Shown: positions 40,501 to 44,046 of the stretch, piece after piece
How positions within the stretch are numbered: the stretch's first letter is position 1
Layout: each line of letters starts with the position of its first letter
Virus record (IMG/VR): IMGVR_UViG_3300029448_000095
Span: 1 to 44,046 of that record
DNA: 44,046 bases
Source: a virus
Direction: 5' to 3' (one strand)
The notes under the pieces: model-generated
Told to the model about the DNA's origin: nothing
Databases searched by the model: none
Seen by the model: the letters and a program-made list of their open reading frames with translations, nothing else
Made by a program: the position numbers and the translations under genes

Positions 40501-42990
40501 AAAGGTTTTACAACCGAATTTATTGATAGTCTCTCCCCATTTAAAGAACTTGAAATAAAGAAAACTGGTAAGGTTATGAACTTCTCTGACGGAGTTTATA
40601 AATTTATGTCGATGGCTATGAACAGAGCTGGTCGAACTGAAATGGTTTTAAAGTATGGCGCACCCGAATTGGACAGTGACGGTACATTAAAACTCGTTGA
40701 TGGAAGAGACGGCCTTCTAGAGATTATAAGGAAGGTAGGAAACCAAGCTGAATATTTTAAATTCAGAGCTTATGCGGCGGCTAGAAGAGCGAAGGTTCTT
40801 GGCGATAAAGAAAAGTTTATAACTCAAGATCAAATTAACCAAGGCATGGCTTTAGAAACAGACCTCTTCAAACAAGTCTTTGATGAGTATCAAGTCTACA
40901 ATCGTGGGTTACTTAAATTCCTTGTGCAGTCGGGAATGATATCTGATCAAGAACGTCAAAATTTAGAAAAGTATGATTATATTCCTTTTTATCGAGCTAT
41001 TGAAGATGAACTCTACAGCGGTGATGGTGTGGTATTTAAGCAACCCAAAGGACCAAACACAACTGAAGTATTCAACAATCCAAAAAAGACAATCAAGGAA
41101 TACACTGGAGGCCAAGGTAAAATTGGAGACCTTGTTGAGAATTCTATAAGAAATGCTCAGGCGTATTTGGACAGTGGGCTGAAGAATGTAGCAATGCAAA
41201 AAGCCGCACAATTGATGGAGCAAACTGGAGAAGGTCGATATTTAAAAAGCCAAAAACAAGCAACGTCTGGCAAGGTTGTTAGGTTTAAAGACAATGGAAA
41301 AGATGTCTTTTTTGAGATTACTGGAGACCCACAGCTATACCTTGCTCTTACGAGTATGACCCCAAGACAAACAAAAGGTATCTTCAAAGCAATGGAGGGA
41401 CTGGCTAGGATATTTAGGGAAGGTATTACCCACGCACCCCCATTTATGATTGCTAACTTAATACGAGGCGATATGGCTGGTATCGTTACTGTGGATGCTC
41501 CACTCACTCCGGGTCTCGACAGTGCAAGAGGATTCAAAAACGCTCTTAAAAACACTGAACTTGTTCAAGAACTAAAACTCATTGCGGGTGTTGGCGGATA
41601 TGCAATGGGAGAAGATAGTCGAAACTCATCACAAAAGTTTCTAAGAGACCTACGTTTACGAAATAAAGAATATAATCTAATAGCCACACCAAGAGCGGCG
41701 GCTGACGTAGTTAGCAAAATGTGGAATGGCTTGACCAAACTGGGTGAAGCATCTGAGCTTGCAACAAGAGAAGCAATAATGAGGACGCTTGTTGCTGATG
41801 GAATGTCCAAAGGAGATGCGGCTTTTGAGGCTCTTAACCTCATAAACTTTAATCGTAGAGGAGCTAACGTCACGCCGTTAGGAAGCGCAGTGTCGTCTCT
41901 TGTTCCATTGGTTCCGTTCTTGAACGCTCGTATTCAAGGTCTTTACCGAACCTTTGAACCCCTAACTACAGGCAAGGAAGCTAACAGAGCCAACACAATT
42001 AAAAAGGGATTAATGTTAATGGGAGCTAACCTTGCTCTCTATTCGCTTATGTCTCAAGATGATCGATGGGAAGATGAAGCTGAACACAGAAAATTAGCTT
42101 ATCATATTATTTATCCAGATCAGATCGGGCTTGGAGATGTCCTTGGAAATAAAACCATTCTTATTCCAAGAGCGTTTGAAGTTGGTGCGATATTTACAAC
42201 GCTACCAGAATTAATTTTAGACAGCATCCGCCAGAAAGATGGCGACATTGTTAGTAGCGGAGTAGCTCATACGTTCTTAAATACGTTCTCGTTTAATCCT
42301 ATACCACAAGCCGCAAGACCGTTGATCGAAGTCGCCGCTAATTACGATTTTTTCACAGGACGACAACTCGATTCTGCGGCTCAATTGAGGTATAATCCAT
42401 CCGCTAGAACAGGCCCAACTACGCCCGCAGTAAGTCAAAAAATGTCAGAGCTGTCTCAAGAAACACTTTCGCCTAATCAAATAGGGCAACTTATTGAGGG
42501 ATACCTTGGCACATTAGGATCATATACCCTCACGGCGATGGATGTTGGTTTAGCTGAGAGTGGTGCAATTCCTGAGAGACCAACGGGAGTATTTGGCGAC
42601 AGTTTAGCTGGAAAGGTCACAGAAGCACTTGGTTTCGGAAGGTTTGTGAAGCCCGAAGTTGATCCATCAAATCGGCATATAAATGACTTTTATGAATTAA
42701 AAAGTGAAGTTGATCGCATTTATGCAACAGTTAACCGCTACAGAAAGTCTGGTGAAGTCGAAAAAGCCGTCGAGTTAATTGAAGATAATAGAGCTAAATT
42801 ATCGCAGAGAAAACGTCTTTTAGCCATTAATGAAAACCTACGAAAAATTAATGAACAGATACGACTTGTAAGGTCTTCTGACCAGTCAGGAATTGAGAAG
42901 CAAAAACGCCTCAAAGTTTTGATTGGTCAAAGGAACCGAGTAGCAAAAACTGTAAGTGGTGTAATCAACCAAATTAAGAGGGCGGCATAA
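34564..42990 (+). CDS. Giant polyvalent ejection protein (zincin, PBECR-like, LPD38-like domains)
   Basis: A 2808-residue protein, a fifth of the window. Residues 1-300 hold glycine-rich hydrophobic helices (MLGAFGGSGIQTIPEAYQNI) as in internal virion proteins. Six Q-[FYL]-S-x-R linkers at about 530, 836, 1034, 1526, 1714 and 1944 separate domains. Between 530 and 836 is a zincin-like metallopeptidase motif HEAFH (673-677). Between 836 and 1034 is a region resembling PBECR nuclease domains (GHGMNHAKNH at 908-917). Between 1034 and 1526 lie IGWYDKILKMSKDVLG and DIQALMWYAEKRLWASLN, familiar from large polyvalent phage proteins. From 1944 on is a helical part with an LPD38-like core (ASELATREAIMRTLV; NFNRRGANVTPLGSAV; PFLNARIQGLYRTF at about 2395-2465). 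Probably ejected into the cell and acting there. No transglycosylase motif was seen. Confidence 0.8.
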   Translation: MQLVNDLRKQFPMYSGISDEDLLEGYRKKFHPNLTVEDINSKYERKLKDEQGIMESGIGGFKRGMSNLYASTVDLIPAMAGHAIGADDYRDRQIAEYQEKMRANQEANPTQFSSYTDVENVGDALKYGAETIGEFIPSIATSLTGVGLARNLIGKTAAATMLGAFGGSGIQTIPEAYQNISQQTGDPNLAAGLLVGSFNAALDSILPVGIASKLTKEGREQVARHIAKRFGIGATKGSAIEGATEGAQDLSQQMAIQYINEQPLEEIFQGENLEQLINSTIKGSVGGGTFTGTMDAITGESPQAQKKRKLAEDDAKIQDDIRTVKEAGGLDEEAPKQLTFQPEPEPVKRATPQERLDQREEELGLGSSAGGLRTLAEKEDNLNLYDFQKTGVVGEQQDNKIVDVQPIVYKEPVIGVVDRRQQEAGNAKPLQNFTSEREATDWIKNQKQPKRYTLLNQLNNEVIEPVLGYKGKPKKLRKKQRENVDAYKDADVGQEGMLANARNIDAPVKEAKNIAETAKYTLLDIPYKAQFSGRGGASRTDKSTETEVVETPPLRESEQFVAAQKSLNERLDALAQKGTAGFRASEAIRKEINDNDVSVGQASIAFKASEIISEILPKSFDTQLRFVQSLQGGQAGFRQRGIDGAADLITLSYQATEKGQVNNAKRFIETATHEAFHVLQDFYSQNDKGASGILAKTFGKATEKVNYANSPVRKWMKRLSPQADQEIMNSPSYKQADGTVMMPGSELQAHAFEVYDAARRDGKAPVMAGGLARYFRFLSQFIERMGNSVRGMGFRSAQDVYNSASTGAAAQSFDQGNQSINFLSPEQTHGEETATQYSGRTAPHWFTDRTKTKQSVAPDNERQTVLWPEPINSKTLARVTLEKGEKKKAVQMLYGHDYYDAMLDKRAGHGMNHAKNHVTDVKQNTPHNSFIPFLQEVLTNGKARKVSSSRYAVEYKGPNYKKQGQVIIEQSPRDANVYNIITAMALNDGGKDIATNKASKEDIFRYRMDRLSESISAAKKRYATPRQALNPKLQYSVRGPIIDSLTPEQRKLTILDRITSDGSFVDDSPRKKNGDKVFMSKEDAIDTLQADRGGFVFPKQDEETAQALSKLIAAEAEAALLTDPSAIGWYDKILKMSKDVLGLMYPEIKTDSDHEHAFDYALSVTSNGVAVIPNFELAIGQYEYWRETGLFSESGSGSQGSAMSPAFTLYNAMKENQNMNDDQISAFMNQKMTVAEMRKLPIILDLISQGKVSESIVDSKESVNTVLNVSYIMGPKIGAGFYQNVRGNFDALTMDRWFMRFFNRLSGRPYVPPKSDALIEKNISRLIKAIENENLTGFEKEMMDKAFTEFNIDVVNEKTGIEVATALDKVMQREYGKGKASNRPAKKTELFKAAGALVMNTNNRMPQEAPRSGADRSFMRDVISRATSLMEINGDSITMADIQALMWYAEKRLWASLNVRKGQGEANDYLDGAIAIAQKKGIEDGRIIEALPNSERGRLADPELGQTRDESISERDESIPSEEGQQFSGRGPLLGFQQAPQLPTTETRLYDFIKNNPDGFTVDPDTITSPDKGFAVAPVKAAEMIIDYKDLKVSTVRQLARTLRQLSNISSQKLYAGGWLNTENNKFYIDATMVADTLQDALYIADASNQIAIFDLGEFNEINTKEGLQKLRESGTYNRKAHDERRANIRKLNERFQATRDRGQGGLEQAFDTQYSGRASVISDDIMANATFMRAKQGGGFQKSTDNARIKPKLFKNREVPDGTMVMLRPNLNGFILSEGGPPTLTQTVHKANIKGSGELTASPYGTPLGYDKIGSVRSPVNGVAELNVVQSEREKIATKQASKSPMAGTYGEINQISEEAMLDIMDNPTHVLGFNPFKTHLFTDADGFGVRSFTGEAVHYGGKVYVKGDVQYWNESEAPKAISPSVVQYKPDAVQQDPQTELQLSSRQSIPLAEVFLDPSDQSINGWLNKVRKPLNLVKGFTTEFIDSLSPFKELEIKKTGKVMNFSDGVYKFMSMAMNRAGRTEMVLKYGAPELDSDGTLKLVDGRDGLLEIIRKVGNQAEYFKFRAYAAARRAKVLGDKEKFITQDQINQGMALETDLFKQVFDEYQVYNRGLLKFLVQSGMISDQERQNLEKYDYIPFYRAIEDELYSGDGVVFKQPKGPNTTEVFNNPKKTIKEYTGGQGKIGDLVENSIRNAQAYLDSGLKNVAMQKAAQLMEQTGEGRYLKSQKQATSGKVVRFKDNGKDVFFEITGDPQLYLALTSMTPRQTKGIFKAMEGLARIFREGITHAPPFMIANLIRGDMAGIVTVDAPLTPGLDSARGFKNALKNTELVQELKLIAGVGGYAMGEDSRNSSQKFLRDLRLRNKEYNLIATPRAAADVVSKMWNGLTKLGEASELATREAIMRTLVADGMSKGDAAFEALNLINFNRRGANVTPLGSAVSSLVPLVPFLNARIQGLYRTFEPLTTGKEANRANTIKKGLMLMGANLALYSLMSQDDRWEDEAEHRKLAYHIIYPDQIGLGDVLGNKTILIPRAFEVGAIFTTLPELILDSIRQKDGDIVSSGVAHTFLNTFSFNPIPQAARPLIEVAANYDFFTGRQLDSAAQLRYNPSARTGPTTPAVSQKMSELSQETLSPNQIGQLIEGYLGTLGSYTLTAMDVGLAESGAIPERPTGVFGDSLAGKVTEALGFGRFVKPEVDPSNRHINDFYELKSEVDRIYATVNRYRKSGEVEKAVELIEDNRAKLSQRKRLLAINENLRKINEQIRLVRSSDQSGIEKQKRLKVLIGQRNRVAKTVSGVINQIKRAA
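36580..36594 (+). other. HExxH zincin motif in the giant protein
   Basis: Codons 673-677 of the 2808-residue protein spell HEAFH inside a helix (IETATHEAFHVLQDF). A possible third ligand lies ~70-80 residues later in SELQAHAFEVYDAARR. This fits a zinc metallopeptidase domain that may cut the giant protein itself or a host target. Confidence 0.55.
40443..40455 (+). repeat. Copy 6 of the motif, extended form TTCTGACCAGTCA
   Basis: Within the giant protein gene shortly after the sixth linker, encoding PSDQS. Confidence 0.8.
42876..42888 (+). repeat. Copy 7 of the motif, extended form TTCTGACCAGTCA
   Basis: About 100 bases before the end of the giant protein gene, encoding SSDQS. The right arm continues GG rather than GAA. 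Confidence 0.8.
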
Positions 42991-42994
42991 AGTA

Positions 42995-43390
42995 ATGTTT
43001 AATGCTATTACAACAATACTAGGAAGCGTAGGCGGATTAGCCACAACCTATCTCGAAGGTAAGCAAGAGGTGGCAAGGAATAAAGCCGTAGTCGCAAAAG
43101 CTAAAGCAGAAGCGGAAGCTAAAGTTCTCGTCAGTTCGGCAACATCTACGGCTGAATGGGAAAAGGTTATGGCTCAGAACTCTGGTGACAGTTGGAAGGA
43201 CGAGGCGTGGACTTTATGCTTTATTGGAATTCTACTGGCAAATTTTATCCCTTTCTCCCAGCCTTATATTGAACAAGGTTTCATTGCTCTGGAGAAATGC
43301 CCCGACTGGTTCACTTACGCAATGTTTATTTCAATATCAGCTTCTTTTGGAATTCGTGGCGTATCTAAGTTTATTAAAAAAGGGAGTTGA
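42995..43390 (+). CDS. Holin-like membrane protein (3TM type)
   Basis: A 131-residue protein: a hydrophobic glycine-containing N-terminus (1-20), a charged Ala/Lys/Glu helix (22-45), a SWKDEAW segment and two clear membrane helices (about 72-88 and 104-124), ending with Lys-rich GVSKFIKKGS. This fits the three-segment holins seen in gene-transfer agents and phages, which open the inner membrane for the endolysin. It stands five bases after the giant protein and before two further lysis genes, which supports the role. Confidence 0.7.
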   Translation: MFNAITTILGSVGGLATTYLEGKQEVARNKAVVAKAKAEAEAKVLVSSATSTAEWEKVMAQNSGDSWKDEAWTLCFIGILLANFIPFSQPYIEQGFIALEKCPDWFTYAMFISISASFGIRGVSKFIKKGS

Positions 43391-43393
43391 TAA

Positions 43394-43609
43394 ATGACAC
43401 AAGAAGAAATGAACATGTTACCTGACAAAGAAAGTTATCAGAAGAACCGACGATGGATGTGTTGGTCGGCTCTAGGCATGATGATGCTTACTACCCTTAT
43501 AACGCTCGTAGACCCCCAGAGAATGGCGGCGGCGGAGTCTATACTAATGACACAGTATTTAGCCTTGAGCGGTCTGGTGATTGCTTATTTTGCCGTAGGG
43601 AGGAAATAA
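43394..43609 (+). CDS. Small two-TM membrane protein, possible second holin
   Basis: A 71-residue protein with a polar N-terminus (TQEEMNMLPDKESYQKNRRW) and two membrane helices (about 21-40 and 50-68). Size, topology and its place between the holin-like gene and the lysozyme suggest a second holin, an antiholin or a pinholin. No spanin features such as a lipobox are seen. Its start lies 3 bases after the previous stop and its stop overlaps the lysozyme start (TAATG). Confidence 0.6.
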   Translation: MTQEEMNMLPDKESYQKNRRWMCWSALGMMMLTTLITLVDPQRMAAAESILMTQYLALSGLVIAYFAVGRK

Positions 43610-44046
43610 TGGATATTAAGAAACTTACTTCAGATTTACACAGAGACGAAGGTGTCGTTTACGAAATTTATCTTGATACGGCTGATCCTCCTTTAAAGAC
43701 CGCTGGATGCGGTCATATGATCCGACAAAGTGAACCAGAATTTAAATTAGAAGTAGGTACTAAGATACCGAAAGAGCGTGTCGATGCTTGGTTCGGAGAT
43801 GACTTAGATACTGTTCTGCGAGAAATTAAAGTTCTTTACGTTAATTTTGATCAGTTAAAAGAACCCGCTCAAAGAGGGCTTGCTAATATGTTGTTTAATT
43901 TGGGTTTTCGAAGATTGTCTAAATTTAAAAAATTAAAAAAAGCCGTTCTTGCTCAGGATTATAAACAAATGGCAATCGAGGCGCGTGATTCGAAATGGTT
44001 TCGTCAGGTTAAAGGTCGGGCAGAAAGAATCTGTGACCAGTTTGAG
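43609..44046 (+). CDS. T4-type lysozyme endolysin (GH24), 3'-truncated by the window
   Basis: An open frame of 146 codons from ATG 43609 that runs off the end. The N-terminus LTSDLHRDEGVVYEIYLDTA with KTAGCGHMI aligns with the catalytic region of T4 lysozyme: E14 and D23, nine residues apart as in T4 (E11, D20), and T31 as the probable third residue (T26 in T4) after a two-residue insertion. The segment LANMLFNLGFRRLSKFKKL and the final DSKWFRQVKGRAERICDQFE match the C-terminal lobe, so little is missing. It would cleave peptidoglycan between MurNAc and GlcNAc. GGGAGG lies before the start. No signal sequence, so it depends on the holin. Confidence 0.9.
   Translation, partial: MDIKKLTSDLHRDEGVVYEIYLDTADPPLKTAGCGHMIRQSEPEFKLEVGTKIPKERVDAWFGDDLDTVLREIKVLYVNFDQLKEPAQRGLANMLFNLGFRRLSKFKKLKKAVLAQDYKQMAIEARDSKWFRQVKGRAERICDQFE

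Noticed and set aside
34564-42990. Lytic transglycosylase domain in the giant protein
   Set aside because: I expected one by analogy with T7 gp16 but saw no ES-x-x-x-P-like or GLMQ motif.
1-44046. tRNA genes, CRISPR arrays, insertion sequences, integrase or attachment site
   Set aside because: I looked through the intergenic gaps and gene products and saw no cloverleaf, regularly spaced repeats, transposase or integrase motifs.

Overview
The window is a contiguous piece of a tailed double-stranded DNA bacteriophage, almost certainly marine. Every recognisable gene lies on the + strand, genes abut or overlap (TAATG, ATGA and TTGA junctions are common), and the gene set is packaging, capsid, tail, ejection and lysis proteins. 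No replication, RNA polymerase or integrase gene is present, so the window is one arm of a larger genome, cut at both ends inside genes (terminase small subunit at the left, endolysin at the right). The P22-like portal, two head-tail adaptor proteins, a nozzle/propeller-like tail protein and a large ejection-protein block, with no tape-measure, sheath or tail-tube gene, point to a podovirus-like virion. The small proteins resemble those I know from uncultured ocean phages of alphaproteobacterial or similar hosts. The host itself cannot be read from the sequence.

Layout. (1) 1-2643: end of the probable terminase small subunit, a structured ~400-base intergenic region with a candidate promoter, hairpins and a strong terminator, then a block of small accessory genes: a 65-codon ORF with an apparent AUA start, a PD-(D/E)XK-like nuclease, a conserved small protein, a ribbon-helix-helix regulator, a zinc-binding protein and a DUF3310 protein. 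(2) 2644-10590: terminase large subunit, two basic proteins, portal, a GroES-like co-chaperonin, scaffold, a head protein, a decoration-like protein and the major capsid protein, closed by a rho-independent terminator. (3) 10613-13841: small membrane and basic proteins, head-tail adaptors, a zinc-ribbon protein. (4) 13852-29486: a tail-fibre region with two giant LamG-type fibres that are partial paralogues, one carrying a cupredoxin-like domain with a full amicyanin-spaced copper ligand set, a glycine-rich adhesin, a repeat protein and an S74 self-processing fibre, then a propeller-like tail protein. (5) 29486-42990: ejection-protein block with an EF-hand-bearing protein, a GNAT acetyltransferase, two helical or disordered proteins and a 2808-residue polyvalent protein. 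(6) 42995-44046: holin-like membrane proteins and a T4-type lysozyme.

How they work together: the terminase packages DNA into a shell built from scaffold, portal and capsid protein, with the co-chaperonin probably helping the host GroEL fold the capsid protein. Adaptors and the nozzle-like protein close the portal and form the short tail, the fibres bind the host surface, the ejection proteins (including the giant multi-domain one) probably enter the cell with the DNA, and holins plus lysozyme release progeny.

The most unusual signals are: the cupredoxin-like domain in a tail fibre; the giant protein, whose domains are separated by six Q-[FYL]-S-x-R linkers and include an HEAFH zincin motif; a 10-bp palindrome-like DNA motif (TGACCAGTCA) present seven times, four of them in the 13-mer TTCTGACCAGTCA; a candidate small RNA; and an ORF with a strong Shine-Dalgarno in front of AUA.
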